Notes under the pieces: model-generated
What the model was told of the DNA's origin: nothing
What the model saw: the letters and a program-made list of their open reading frames with translations, nothing else
Database searches by the model: none
Translations under genes and position numbers: made by a program
NCBI GenBank assembly: GCA_044220975.1
Contig: JBGAPZ010000001.1
Span: 124,001-188,000 of the forward strand
Direction: 5' to 3'
From: SZUA-430 sp044220975
Lineage (GTDB): Bacteria; Pseudomonadota; Alphaproteobacteria; Micropepsales; Micropepsaceae
Length of the DNA stretch: 64,000 bases
In this document: positions 53,839 to 63,449 of the stretch, piece after piece
How the letters are laid out: the number at the start of each line of letters is the position of its first letter
Position numbering within the stretch: position 1 is the first letter of the stretch

Positions 53839-54659
53839 CGGCTGACGCGAAGCGCTCAAGTCTGTGGCCACGCATCCTCGCCGCCGTTGTCTTGGTTCCC
53901 GCGGCACTCGGCGCCGTTTATATCGGTGGTTGGGTGCTTGCCGTGTGGGTCGTCGCAGCAGGCGTTGCAATGGCTGTGGAGTGGAACGCCATCGTGCACC
54001 GCGAAAGAATCGGCTGGAGGCTCGGTTTCCACGTCGCCGCCCTAGCGGCATCTCAAGCCCTTGTTGCGCTCGGTCACGCCGATTGGGCGCTCGCAAGTAT
54101 CTTGTTCGTGGCCCTCGTCGGCAACGCCTTGGCGCAGAGCCGCGAAGAGCGAGGCCTCTGGGTCGTGCTTGGCGTTCTGTACATCGCCGTTCCTTGCCTA
54201 GCGCTCGTCTGGCTGCGCGATCAGGCGCCTTATGGCATGAGCATGGTGATTTGGCTTTTCCTCGTAGTGTGGGCAACGGACAGTGCCGCCTACGTGGCCG
54301 GTTCCGCCGTCGGAGGCCCGAAACTCGCGCCCGCCATTTCACCGAGCAAGACATGGGCAGGCGCAGTCGCCGGCTTGGCAGCGGGAATTGTTGCAACCAT
54401 TGCGTTCGCCCAATTTTTTGGCGGCACGGCTGACGCCAGGCTTGTTGCAGCGGGCGCTCTGCTCTCGCTTTTGACGCAGTGCGGCGACCTCGCAGAATCC
54501 TCGCTGAAGCGCACATTTGGTGTGAAGGATGCGTCTGATTTGATTCCAGGGCACGGCGGCGCTTTGGACAGGCTGGATGGAATGATCTTCGCGACTTTGG
54601 GACTTGCGGCCTATGTTGCTGCAGCGAACATGTCGCCGCTCGTTTGGATGGTGTCGTGA
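53835..54659 (+). CDS. cdsA: Phosphatidate cytidylyltransferase
   Basis: Makes CDP-diacylglycerol for phospholipid synthesis. 274 residues with about seven hydrophobic helices. Signature SSLKRTFGVKDASDLIPGHGGALDRLDG sits near the C-terminus, with SPSKTWAGAVAG upstream. GTG start overlapping the uppS stop (GTGA), and the same GTGA layout at its own 3' end with dxr. Confidence 0.95.
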   Translation: MTADAKRSSLWPRILAAVVLVPAALGAVYIGGWVLAVWVVAAGVAMAVEWNAIVHRERIGWRLGFHVAALAASQALVALGHADWALASILFVALVGNALAQSREERGLWVVLGVLYIAVPCLALVWLRDQAPYGMSMVIWLFLVVWATDSAAYVAGSAVGGPKLAPAISPSKTWAGAVAGLAAGIVATIAFAQFFGGTADARLVAAGALLSLLTQCGDLAESSLKRTFGVKDASDLIPGHGGALDRLDGMIFATLGLAAYVAAANMSPLVWMVS

Positions 54660-55837
54660 ACAAAGGTCACGGTCGTAAAGTTACGATTTTGGGCTCGACG
54701 GGCTCAGTCGGGGTCAACACCGTTGACTTGATCGAACACCACAACGCTAAGACGCCTGGCAGCTATCGCGTAATGGCCCTCACCGCCAACACAAACGCTC
54801 ACGAATTGGCAGTACAGGCGCGCAAGCTGCGGCCGGAATTTGTCGCTATTGCCGATGAGAGGCGTTACGCGGACCTCAAAGATGCGCTGTCAGATACAGC
54901 CATTGAAGTCGGTGCGGGAACTGGCGCCCTTGAGGAGGCCGCCGCACGCGATGCCGACTGGGTTATGGCGAGCATTGTGGGCGCGGCTGGACTGCGTCCA
55001 ACGCTTGCGGCAGTGCGACGCGGCGCCACCGTGGCCCTGGCCAACAAAGAGTGCCTGGTTTGCGCCGGCGATCTATTCATGTCCGAAGTCCGCCGCGCCA
55101 AAGCAACGCTTCTGCCGGTCGATTCCGAACACAACGCTGTCTTCCAATGCTTCGAAGCTCACCACGCAACTGCCATCGAACAGATTACGTTGACGGCATC
55201 CGGAGGGCCCTTCCGTACGTGGACTGCCGCGCAAATGGATTCCGCCACGCCGGAGCAAGCCTGCAAGCACCCGAACTGGGATATGGGCGCGAAGATATCG
55301 GTCGATTCCGCCACGCTCATGAACAAAGGTCTCGAACTCATCGAGGCGCACCACCTTTTCGCGATTGCACCCGAACGATTATCGGTGATTGTCCACCCGC
55401 AATCGATTGTGCATAGCCTCGTTTCCTACGTAGACGGTTCAGTGCTCGCGCAACTCGGCAGCCCCGATATGCGCACGCCGATCGCCTATACGCTGGGCTA
55501 TCCGGATAGAATTGAAGCACCAACCCGACGACTGAACCTGGCGGACTTTGGACAGCTTTCGTTTGAAGCACCAGACACTGTCAGATTTCCCTGTCTCGCT
55601 CTGGCACAGGACGCCTTGCAGCGGCAGGGGGGCGCACCTACCATCCTAAATGCGGCCAACGAAGTCGCTGTAGAGGCATTTTTGGCGCGGAAATTGGCCT
55701 TTTCAGGCATCCCACACCTCGTGGAATCGGTGTTACGGCAATGTGATGCGGGTGGCCGAACCCCTGCATCCGTCGGTGACGCACTTGAACTCGATCATCT
55801 CGCGCGAACCACGGCGGCACGGCTTCTGCCGAACTGA
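54656..55837 (+). CDS. dxr: 1-deoxy-D-xylulose-5-phosphate reductoisomerase
   Basis: Converts DXP to MEP in the non-mevalonate isoprenoid pathway, which supplies the uppS substrate. NADPH site ILGSTGSVGVNT, catalytic loop LPVDSEHNAVFQCF, and ASGGPFRTW. 393 residues from the GTG at 54656 that overlaps the cdsA stop (GTGA); an ATG at 54644 would add four residues. Confidence 0.95.
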   Translation: MNKGHGRKVTILGSTGSVGVNTVDLIEHHNAKTPGSYRVMALTANTNAHELAVQARKLRPEFVAIADERRYADLKDALSDTAIEVGAGTGALEEAAARDADWVMASIVGAAGLRPTLAAVRRGATVALANKECLVCAGDLFMSEVRRAKATLLPVDSEHNAVFQCFEAHHATAIEQITLTASGGPFRTWTAAQMDSATPEQACKHPNWDMGAKISVDSATLMNKGLELIEAHHLFAIAPERLSVIVHPQSIVHSLVSYVDGSVLAQLGSPDMRTPIAYTLGYPDRIEAPTRRLNLADFGQLSFEAPDTVRFPCLALAQDALQRQGGAPTILNAANEVAVEAFLARKLAFSGIPHLVESVLRQCDAGGRTPASVGDALELDHLARTTAARLLPN

Positions 55838-55868
55838 ACCGTGAGGAAAAAACGAAGGGACGGAAACG

Positions 55869-57326
55869 ATGGAATATCCAACGACAATTCTGGGATGGGC
55901 AGGCCTCGTCGGCTTCGGCGGACTTGGATTCGTCTTCACCATCACGCTTGTCGTTTTCGTTCATGAACTCGGCCACTTCCTCGCGGCCAGATACTTCGGC
56001 GTGAAAGTAGAAAGCTTTTCGATCGGCTTTGGCAGGGCGCTAGCAGGATTCACGGACCGCTACGGCACCTACTGGAAGGTGGGTTGGCTTCCGCTCGGCG
56101 GGTATGTGAAATTTTGGGGCGACGAAGGCGTGTCGAGCACCCCCGACCACGAAAAAATCGATCATGCATCGGCCGCCGAACGCGCGGGCTCATTCCACCA
56201 CAAACCGCTTTGGCAGAAAGCGATCATCGCTTTGGGGGGGCCCGTCGCGAACTTCATTCTGGCCTTGGTCATTCTGACGGCCCTGTTCGCGATCAACGGG
56301 ACCTCAGTCGTAACGGCGCAAATCGGAGCGCTGAGCAAAGGGGCGCCGGCGGAACTCGCCGGTTTCAAGATCGGTGACACGGTGATCGCCATCGACGGCA
56401 AGCCGGTCACCGAATTTCAGGACATCATTACGACTGTCGGCGTGGCCCAAGGACGCCAGCTGGTGTTTCGCCTACGGCGCAATGGCCAGGAGCTGAATAT
56501 TCCGGTCACGCCGCAGCAAATTGAGAAAGAAGATCCGTTCGGCAACAAGGTGATGGACGCTGGCATCGGCGTTCGGCCCGTCACACCAGGAAAGATCGAT
56601 CGCGTTGCGCCGGGGTCTGCGGCCGAACGGGCAGGGCTCAAAGCCGATGATATTGTCGTGCAAATCGACAAAACCCCCGTCGTCACATGGAAGGATCTCG
56701 CGACGGGTCTTCGTGCAGCAAACGGTCGGCCTGTTGAGGTCACCTTCTTCCGCGACGAACTCGATCCGAAACTGCAACGCAGCAAACTGAACAAAAAAGT
56801 CGTGACGCTCGCGCCGACGGGCCCGCTGTCGTCAGCGACCGACTCGGACCGCTTCGTCGACGAATCTGTGGGCCTCACAGCGACCGTTCCAGGTGCCCCT
56901 GAGTCTGAAACCATTGTAAGATTCGGCCCACTTGAGGCCGCATCTAGAGCCGCCAGCACCGTCTGGTTCATCGTAGTTAAGACGTTGTCATTTATCGGCC
57001 AACTCTTGACCGGCACCGGAGACTATCAGCAGTTGTCTGGCCCAATCGGAATCGCCCAGGTTTCCGGCCAAGTTCTAGTGTTTTTTGGTGTGGTCGCCCT
57101 CATCAACCTGGCGGCGGTGTTGTCCGTGAGCATCGGTTTACTTAATCTTTTTCCCATCCCGATGCTCGACGGGGGACATCTCCTATACTATGGCATAGAA
57201 GCTGTACGTGGGCGTCCTTTGGGGGAACGCGCGCAAGAGCTTGGGTTTCGGATCGGCTTCGCACTCGTTGTCGGTTTGATGCTTTTTGCGACTTGGAACG
57301 ACATTACGAAGTTCAAGATGTTCTGA
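55869..57326 (+). CDS. rseP: RseP-type site-2 protease with two PDZ domains
   Basis: Intramembrane zinc protease that cuts anti-sigma factors or signal-peptide remnants. Zinc motif HELGH at about residues 35–39 in the first helix, LPLGGYVKFWGDE, two PDZ domains (near 150–215 and 235–300), and the third-ligand LFPIPMLDGGHLLYY near 430. 485 residues is longer than the common 360–450; the extra is a linker (about 305–360) rich in polar residues before the last helices. Confidence 0.94.
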   Translation: MEYPTTILGWAGLVGFGGLGFVFTITLVVFVHELGHFLAARYFGVKVESFSIGFGRALAGFTDRYGTYWKVGWLPLGGYVKFWGDEGVSSTPDHEKIDHASAAERAGSFHHKPLWQKAIIALGGPVANFILALVILTALFAINGTSVVTAQIGALSKGAPAELAGFKIGDTVIAIDGKPVTEFQDIITTVGVAQGRQLVFRLRRNGQELNIPVTPQQIEKEDPFGNKVMDAGIGVRPVTPGKIDRVAPGSAAERAGLKADDIVVQIDKTPVVTWKDLATGLRAANGRPVEVTFFRDELDPKLQRSKLNKKVVTLAPTGPLSSATDSDRFVDESVGLTATVPGAPESETIVRFGPLEAASRAASTVWFIVVKTLSFIGQLLTGTGDYQQLSGPIGIAQVSGQVLVFFGVVALINLAAVLSVSIGLLNLFPIPMLDGGHLLYYGIEAVRGRPLGERAQELGFRIGFALVVGLMLFATWNDITKFKMF

Positions 57327-57370
57327 AGTGCTTGCCAGTTACCTAAGTTTGGGCCGCGGGGCGTACAAGA

Positions 57371-59681
57371 ATGAAAAGAGTACTCGGAACGGCGTTGGCG
57401 CTCTTGGTCGCCCTATTGTTCGCCGTAGCGCCAGCCGTCGCTGAGCAAGCGGATGGTCCGGTTGTCACGCGCATCAACGTCGAAGGCAACCAGCGCATCG
57501 AAGAATCGACCGTTCTGTCGTACATGGTCGTTCGCGAAGGCCTCGCATACTCGCAGCAACAAGTTGATCAATCCCTAAAGACGCTCTACGCGACCGGCCT
57601 CTTCGCCGACGTTCAAATCCAGCAGTCGAACGGTGTCGTGACGGTGAAGGTGGTCGAAAATCCGATCATCAATCGCATCGCGTTTGAGGGTAACTCCAAG
57701 ACCTCCGACAAGACGCTGACGCGACGAAGTTCAGCTGAAGCCACGCATGGTCTTCACGCGCTCGAAGGTTCAGTCCGACGTTCAGCGCATCATCGAAATT
57801 TATCGCCGCTCTGGCCGCTTTGCCGCCCAGGTTGAGCCGAAGACCGTGCAATTGGCGCAAAACCGCGTCGATCTTGTGTTCGAAATTAACGAGGGTCCGA
57901 CGACCGGCGTCAGCCGCATCATATTCATAGGCAACAAGGCGTTCAGCGACGGCACCCTCCGCGACAAGATTGCCACCGGCGAGTCCATTTGGTGGAATTT
58001 TTTGCAGACGAACGACAACTACGATCCTGATCGTCTGACCTTCGACCGCGAACAGCTGCGCCGTTACTACTTGAGCCAGGGTTACGCCGACTTTCGCGTG
58101 ATCTCGGCGGTTGCCGAGCTCGCGCCGGACCGCAGCGGGTTCTACATCACATTCACGATCGAAGAGGGTGACAAGTACGACTTCGGCAAGGTCGAAATCG
58201 ACACGAAGCTGAAAGACGTGCCCGTCGGCGACCTCCGCCAGTTGATCCGCTTTGAGGGCGGTGACCAGTACAATGCCGAACTGATCGACAAGAGCGTTGA
58301 CGCGCTCACGCTGGCTGCGGGCACAAAGGGCTACGCGTTCGTCGATATTCGCCCGCGTGTACGCCGCAACAAGGAAACCAAGACCGTCGACGTCGTCTTC
58401 AAGATCGAAGAGGGCCCGCGCGTCTACATCGAGCGCATCAACATCGTCGGCAACACCCGCACGCTCGACAAAGTCATCCGCCGTGAAATCCGGTTGGTCG
58501 AAGGCGACGCCTTCAACCGCGTGCTCATCAACCGCTCGCGTTCGCGCATCCGCGGCCTCGGCTTCTTCAAGAAAGTCGAAATCAACGAAGAGCCCGGCTC
58601 TTCCGGCGACCGCACGGTGCTGAACGTCGAAGTCGAAGAACAATCGACGGGCGAATTTTCGATCAGCGCTGGCTTCTCGTCCGCCGACAACGTCGTCGGC
58701 GCCGTGAGCCTAACGGAAAAGAACTTGCTAGGCCGCGGTCAGTTCCTGCGCCTGCAGGTTTCCGTGTCGAGCATCCGTCAACAGGTTGATCTGCGCTTCA
58801 CCGAGCCGTACTTCCTCGATCGCAACATGTCGGCCGGCTTCGACCTCTACAACACGCACTCTGTCTACAGTGAATCGGACTACGAGGCTGATATCCGCGG
58901 TATCGGCTTGCGCCTCGGGTTCCCGCTTTCAGAGTACGGTCGATTGGGTCTGCGCTACACGCTGCGCCAAGACGACATTCAGTCGACGAACAATCTGTAC
59001 CAGTCGCCCGGCGTGACCACGCTGTCGTTGGTCGGCTTTACCTACGCCTACGACGAAAAAGACGATCCGATCGAACCGAAAAATGGCTTCGATTTGACGT
59101 GGAGCGGCGACGTTTCGGGCCTTGGTGGCGACAAAAAGTACATCAAGACCGAACTGAGCTCGAATTGGTACAAGCGCCTTTGGTTTGACGACCTCATCCT
59201 CAACGTGGCGGCGACAGCGGGCTACATCGTGGCCTATGGCGACGAAACGTTGGAGTTGAACGATCGCTTCTTCAAGGGTGGCGGCTCGTTCCGCGGCTTC
59301 AAGACCTCGGGCATTGGTCCGCGCGACATCGCGCCCGATACTGGAACGCCGCCGTCGGTCGGTGGTGAGATGTACGCGATCGGTACCGTCGAACTCCGTT
59401 TCCCGAATTTCTTACCTGAGGAACTTGGCATCAAGACCGCGTTGTTCACCGATTTCGGTACGGTCGGCATGGTCCAAGACAAGCCCGTTTGCGACAACGA
59501 CGGCGTTGGCGGGAACGACATTTGCATCGTGGACGATATGTCACTGCGGGCTTCGGCAGGTGTGAGTGTGTACTGGAATTCGCCTTTCGGTCCGGTGCGC
59601 CTTGATTTCTCCCAAATTTTGAACAAAGAACAGTACGACCAAACCGAGTCCTTCCGCTTCAGCGCTGGTACGAAGTTTTAG
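57371..59681 (+). CDS. bamA: Outer membrane protein assembly factor BamA (frameshift as read)
   Basis: Core of the BAM complex that folds beta-barrel proteins into the outer membrane. Signal peptide at residues 1–24 (AEQA follows), POTRA domains beginning VVTRINVEGNQRIEEST, then the C-terminal barrel with GGGSFRGFKTSGIGPRD and a closing FRFSAGTKF aromatic end. Near 57722 the frame breaks: the first part reads GNSKTSDKTLT and the rest DEVQLKPRMVFTRSKVQ continues one base later. Dropping the single C at about 57722 restores the family sequence. Both parts are otherwise complete. Because bamA is essential, a sequencing or assembly error is most likely. Confidence 0.92.
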
Positions 59682-59705
59682 GTCCGCTCCAGGAGTTGCA
59701 ATCAT

Positions 59706-60362
59706 ATGAAGACGCCTAAGGCCCTGTGGGCCGTCGCCGCATTCGCGGCAGTAACGCTAATGCTTGGGACTGTTGCGTCATCGGCGCAGCCCGTTCCCGC
59801 CAAACCTCCGGTCGCTGGCGCAAAGCCCGTCGCCGCAACGGGCAGGGCTCCGACGGCCGTCATCCTGTTCCTCGATCGCGGAACGGTCCTTCGCCAGTCG
59901 TCGGTTGGCAAAGACATGTACGCGCAGGTCGAAGGCCTCGCGAAAAAGATGGAAACGGAATTCTCGCCCGAGAACAAAAAGCTGCAGGCAGACGTCCAGG
60001 CCCTTCAGGCCCAGGCCGCGGTCCTCTCGCCGGAAGTCCGCCAGCAGAAAGTGAAGGATCTGGAAGCCCGCCGCGCAGCCTTCCAAAAGAAGGTCCAAGA
60101 TCGTCAGGCAGCGATCCAAAACGGCCTCGGCACGGCACGCACGCAAGTGGAAATGGCGCTGGGGCCCATTCTTGAAAAGATCATGGTTGAGCGCGGAGCA
60201 AACCTCTTGCTCGATCGCGGCCTTGTCGTACTGGGAGCAACGGACCTCGACGTGACCGCGTCAGTTATTCAGCGCTTAAACACATCGCTGCCCAAGGTCG
60301 TGGTGACCCCGGTAGCCCCCAAAGCGCCGGCGAAGCCCGCAGGCGCGAAGCCGAACGGCTAG
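59706..60362 (+). CDS. OmpH/Skp family periplasmic chaperone, copy 1
   Basis: Periplasmic chaperone that holds unfolded outer-membrane proteins for BamA. 218 residues: signal peptide (AVTLMLGTVASSAQP), a Pro/Ala/Lys-rich segment, then VILFLDRGTVLRQSSVGKDMYAQVEGLAKK and a long coiled coil with QAAIQNGLGTARTQVE. Closing ILEKIMVERGANLLLDRGLVVLG and an alanine/proline/lysine tail. Position after bamA is standard. Its neighbour is a close copy. Confidence 0.9.
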   Translation: MKTPKALWAVAAFAAVTLMLGTVASSAQPVPAKPPVAGAKPVAATGRAPTAVILFLDRGTVLRQSSVGKDMYAQVEGLAKKMETEFSPENKKLQADVQALQAQAAVLSPEVRQQKVKDLEARRAAFQKKVQDRQAAIQNGLGTARTQVEMALGPILEKIMVERGANLLLDRGLVVLGATDLDVTASVIQRLNTSLPKVVVTPVAPKAPAKPAGAKPNG

Positions 60363-60373
60363 GAGGAAGAGTT

Positions 60374-61030
60374 ATGTTGACGAAGAAGCTCTGGGCCGGT
60401 GCCGCGCTTGCGGTGGTTGCGCTCGCATTTGGCGCGTTGAGCGCCACTGCCCAACCGGTTCCGGCGAAGCCCGCGGCGGTTGCTGCGGCCAAGCCCGCCA
60501 CAACAGGCAAAGCTCCGCCCGCCGTCATTCTGTTCCTCGATCGGGGCACGGTTCTTCGCCAGTCGTCGGTCGGCAAAGACATGTACGCCCAAGTCGAAGG
60601 GCTCGCGAAAAAGATGGAAGCTGAGTTCTCGCCCGAGAATAAGAAGCTTCAGACCGATGTCGCGGAATTCCAAAAGACCGCGCAAATGATGAAGCCTGAA
60701 ATCCGCGCCGCAAAGATCAAGGAACTGGAAGCTCGTCGTGCAGGGTTCCAAAAGAAAGTTCAGGACCGTCAAGCCGCCATCCAAAACGGCCTCGGCACCG
60801 CGCGCACGCAGGTGGAAAAGGCGTTGGGCCCGATTCTCGAAAAGATCATGGTCGAACGCGGATCGAACCTATTGCTCGATCGGGGCCTGGTCGTGCTGGG
60901 CGCAACCAGCCTCGACGTGACGACAGTGGTCATTCAGCGACTGAATACGGCGCTTCCAAAGGTTACCGTCACGCCGGTGGCTCCGAAGGCGGTCGCGAAG
61001 CCCGCGGGCGCCGCAAAGCCGCCAGGCTAA
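60374..61030 (+). CDS. OmpH/Skp family periplasmic chaperone, copy 2
   Basis: Same length (218) and architecture as the preceding gene. The segments VLRQSSVGKDMYAQVEGLAKKME and QDRQAAIQNGLGTARTQVE are identical in both copies, while the middle of the coiled coil (AEFQKTAQMMKPEIRAAKIKELEA) has diverged. A good AGGAGGA ribosome site precedes the ATG, 11 bases after copy 1. Clear tandem duplication. Confidence 0.9.
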   Translation: MLTKKLWAGAALAVVALAFGALSATAQPVPAKPAAVAAAKPATTGKAPPAVILFLDRGTVLRQSSVGKDMYAQVEGLAKKMEAEFSPENKKLQTDVAEFQKTAQMMKPEIRAAKIKELEARRAGFQKKVQDRQAAIQNGLGTARTQVEKALGPILEKIMVERGSNLLLDRGLVVLGATSLDVTTVVIQRLNTALPKVTVTPVAPKAVAKPAGAAKPPG

Positions 61031-61085
61031 CGTCACGACGGCAGGGGCGCGTCGGCCCTTGATATTCCCGAACCGAAGTCGGATA

Positions 61086-61115
61086 GAGGGCCGGGCTCAA
61101 CCAGAGTCCGGCCTC
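61086..61115 (+). terminator. Hairpin between skp copy 2 and lpxD
   Basis: GC-rich stem of about 12 pairs with one bulged G (61086–61098 with 61104–61115, loop AACCA), followed by ATGCTTTTG. It may terminate or attenuate the bamA–skp message ahead of lpxD, whose ATG is 13 bases later and has no clear ribosome site. Confidence 0.55.
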
Positions 61116-61128
61116 ATGCTTTTGACCG

Positions 61129-62178
61129 ATGGCTGACCCGCGCTTCTACGACAACGAAGGCCCGTTCACGCTCGCTCGCATCGCCGAGCTGACGGGTGGA
61201 ACCGTCGTGCGCGACACAAGCTATTCGATTGCCGACCTGGGTGCCCTCGATAGTGCCGGCCCCTCTCACATTTCCTACTGCGAAGGGCCCAAGTTTCAGG
61301 GCGCTCTCGAACGAACGAAGGCTGGCGCCGTCCTTGTCGGCGAGGCTTTCGTAGCATCTGTTCCCGCAACCGCCATCGCTATCGTGTGCCCGCAGCCGGC
61401 AATGGCGTTCGCCAAAGTCGCAGTCGCCCTTTACCCCAACGCCGGCCTGTTGTGGCCAGCATCAAAACCGCCGGTTCGTAACATTGCAGCCTCGGCGCGC
61501 GTCGGGGAGGGTACGGTAATCGCGCCCGATGTCTTTATCGGCGAAGGCGTGGAAGTCGGCAACGACTGCGTCATCGGCCCGGGAACTGTGATCGGACGCG
61601 GCGTTCAAATAGGACACAAAGCCCAACTTGGCTCGCAGGTCACAATAACCCACACATTGATGGGTGATCGTTGCATCGTTCACGCTGGCGCACGTATCGG
61701 TCAGGATGGCTTCAGTTACGTGAGCGGACCATCCGGGCACTTCAAGGTCCCCCAACTCGGTCGTGTAATCATTCAAGATGACGTCGAAATAGGCGCGAAT
61801 ACGACGATCGATCGTGGTGCATTGGCCGACACGGTGATCGGCGAAGGCACCAAGTTCGACAACTCCGTCCACATTGGCCACAACAACCGCATCGGGCGAC
61901 GCTGCATCATCGTCGCTCAAGTCGGAATCGCCGGCAGCACCGAGATTGGCGATTTCGTCGTCTTGGGCGGCCAGGTGGGGATCGGCGATCATCTGAAAAT
62001 CGGCGCAGGAACATTCGTCGCGGGCAAATCCGGTGTGACGCGCAGCCTCGAGGGGGGAAAAGTCTACGCTGGCTATCCGGCCCATCCTATCGAGCAGTGG
62101 CGTCGCGAGGTCGGAACCTTGGCGCGCATGACCAAAGCATCACGGAGCAAGAATGAGCGCGATGCCGGAAAAGACTGA
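61129..62178 (+). CDS. lpxD: UDP-3-O-acyl-glucosamine N-acyltransferase
   Basis: Adds the N-linked hydroxyacyl chain in lipid A synthesis. 349 residues. An N-terminal uridine-binding domain (YSIADLGALDSAGPSHISYC) precedes the left-handed beta helix of hexapeptide repeats (VIAPDVFIGEGVEVGNDCVIGPGTVIG). The catalytic His is expected in FDNSVHIGHNNRIG. Overlaps fabZ by 26 bases. Confidence 0.95.
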   Translation: MADPRFYDNEGPFTLARIAELTGGTVVRDTSYSIADLGALDSAGPSHISYCEGPKFQGALERTKAGAVLVGEAFVASVPATAIAIVCPQPAMAFAKVAVALYPNAGLLWPASKPPVRNIAASARVGEGTVIAPDVFIGEGVEVGNDCVIGPGTVIGRGVQIGHKAQLGSQVTITHTLMGDRCIVHAGARIGQDGFSYVSGPSGHFKVPQLGRVIIQDDVEIGANTTIDRGALADTVIGEGTKFDNSVHIGHNNRIGRRCIIVAQVGIAGSTEIGDFVVLGGQVGIGDHLKIGAGTFVAGKSGVTRSLEGGKVYAGYPAHPIEQWRREVGTLARMTKASRSKNERDAGKD

Positions 62179-62647
62179 TCTCCCCTCCGTCGACACCAAG
62201 CGGCTCATGGGTCTTCTGCCGCATCGTCCGCCGATGCTGTTGATCGACAAGATGGTCGACATCGTGCCGAACGTAAGCGCGACCGGCATTCGTGCCGTCT
62301 CGATCAACGACCCGACGTTCTTGGGTCACTTCCCAGGGCACCCGGTGATGCCCGGCGTGATGATCGTGGAAGCGATGGCGCAGACCGCTGGCGCGCTCGT
62401 CATGTACTCGATGAACGCCAACGCCGACGACAAGCTCGTTTATTTTATGTCGATCGACAAAGCACGGTTCCGCCATCCCGTCGTGCCGGGCGACATGTTG
62501 CGCATTCCGGTGAAGCTCCAGCGCGCCCGCGCGCCGGTCTGGCGGTTCAGCGGCGAAGCCTATGTCGACGGAAAATTATGTGCGGAAGCAGAATACAGCG
62601 CGATGATCATGGACAAGGCAGGAAGGCCCGCAACAACCAATGACTAA
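62153..62647 (+). CDS. fabZ: 3-hydroxyacyl-[acyl-carrier-protein] dehydratase FabZ
   Basis: Dehydrates 3-hydroxyacyl-ACP in fatty acid synthesis, competing with lpxA/lpxD for hydroxyacyl-ACP. Hot-dog fold, 164 residues: LLPHRPPMLLIDKM, GHFPGHPVMPGVMIVEAMAQTAG with the catalytic His and Glu. Start at 62153 has a GGAG site; ATG at 62162 is an alternative. Overlaps lpxA by 8 bases. Confidence 0.96.
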   Translation: MSAMPEKTDLPSVDTKRLMGLLPHRPPMLLIDKMVDIVPNVSATGIRAVSINDPTFLGHFPGHPVMPGVMIVEAMAQTAGALVMYSMNANADDKLVYFMSIDKARFRHPVVPGDMLRIPVKLQRARAPVWRFSGEAYVDGKLCAEAEYSAMIMDKAGRPATTND

Positions 62648-63449
62648 AGTTCATCCGACTGCCGTTATCGCGCCGACCGCAAAAGTTCACGAAACGGTCG
62701 AGATTGGTCCGTTCTGCGTCGTGGGCCCGAAAGTCACGCTGCATGAGAACGTGCGTCTCATCAATCATGTCTGCGTCGACGGGCGAACTACGATCGGCAA
62801 GGCGACCGTCGTCTATCCTTTTGCCTCGCTGGGCCAGCCGCCGCAGAGCCTTGCCTATCACGGCGAAGAGACCGACCTCGTGATCGGCGCCAACAACATT
62901 ATCCGCGAACACATGACCATGAACCCGGGCACCGCCAAGGGAACCGGCGTTACGCGCGTTGGTGACAACTGCATGTTTATGGCCGACAGCCATGTCGCTC
63001 ACGATTGCCAAGTGGGCAGCAACTGCGTCTTCGCGAACAACGCAATGATCGGCGGGCACGTCGTCGTCGACGACTTCGTCTGGCTTGGCGGCGGTGCCGC
63101 GGTGCACCAGTTCAGCCGTATCGGAAAGCACGCCTTTGTTGGCGGCATGGCGGGCTTAGAAGGCGACCTGATCCCCTACGGCTCCGTTATGGGCAACCGC
63201 GCTCACCTTGCAGGACTGAATTTGGTTGGTCTAAAACGGCGCGGCTTCAACCGCGAACAGATCCACGAACTGCGTAACGCCTACCGCCTTCTGTTTGCGC
63301 AAGAAGGCACGTTCCAGGAGCGCCTGGCCGACGTCGCGGAACTATTCGCCGACCGGCAAGAAGTCATGGACATCGTGAACTTCGTTCGTGCGGGCGGCAA
63401 CCGGCCGCTCTGCATGCCCGAACGCGAGAACCGCTCCGAAAACGCGTGA
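62640..63449 (+). CDS. lpxA: UDP-N-acetylglucosamine acyltransferase
   Basis: First step of lipid A synthesis. 269 residues. Hexapeptide-repeat beta helix from VHPTAVIAPTAKVHETVEIGPFCVVGP, the catalytic-His region MADSHVAHDCQVG, and a C-terminal helical part GLNLVGLKRRGFNREQIHELRNAYRLLF that is diagnostic. Overlaps fabZ and lpxI. Confidence 0.97.
   Translation: MTKVHPTAVIAPTAKVHETVEIGPFCVVGPKVTLHENVRLINHVCVDGRTTIGKATVVYPFASLGQPPQSLAYHGEETDLVIGANNIIREHMTMNPGTAKGTGVTRVGDNCMFMADSHVAHDCQVGSNCVFANNAMIGGHVVVDDFVWLGGGAAVHQFSRIGKHAFVGGMAGLEGDLIPYGSVMGNRAHLAGLNLVGLKRRGFNREQIHELRNAYRLLFAQEGTFQERLADVAELFADRQEVMDIVNFVRAGGNRPLCMPERENRSENA

Noticed and set aside
57700..57760. Programmed ribosomal frameshift in bamA
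   Set aside because: No slippery heptamer, stalling hairpin or internal Shine-Dalgarno sequence at the joint, and none is known in this family.
57669..58643. 324-codon open frame antisense to bamA
   Set aside because: Lies wholly inside bamA, no ribosome site or known motif; shadow of a highly biased codon pattern.
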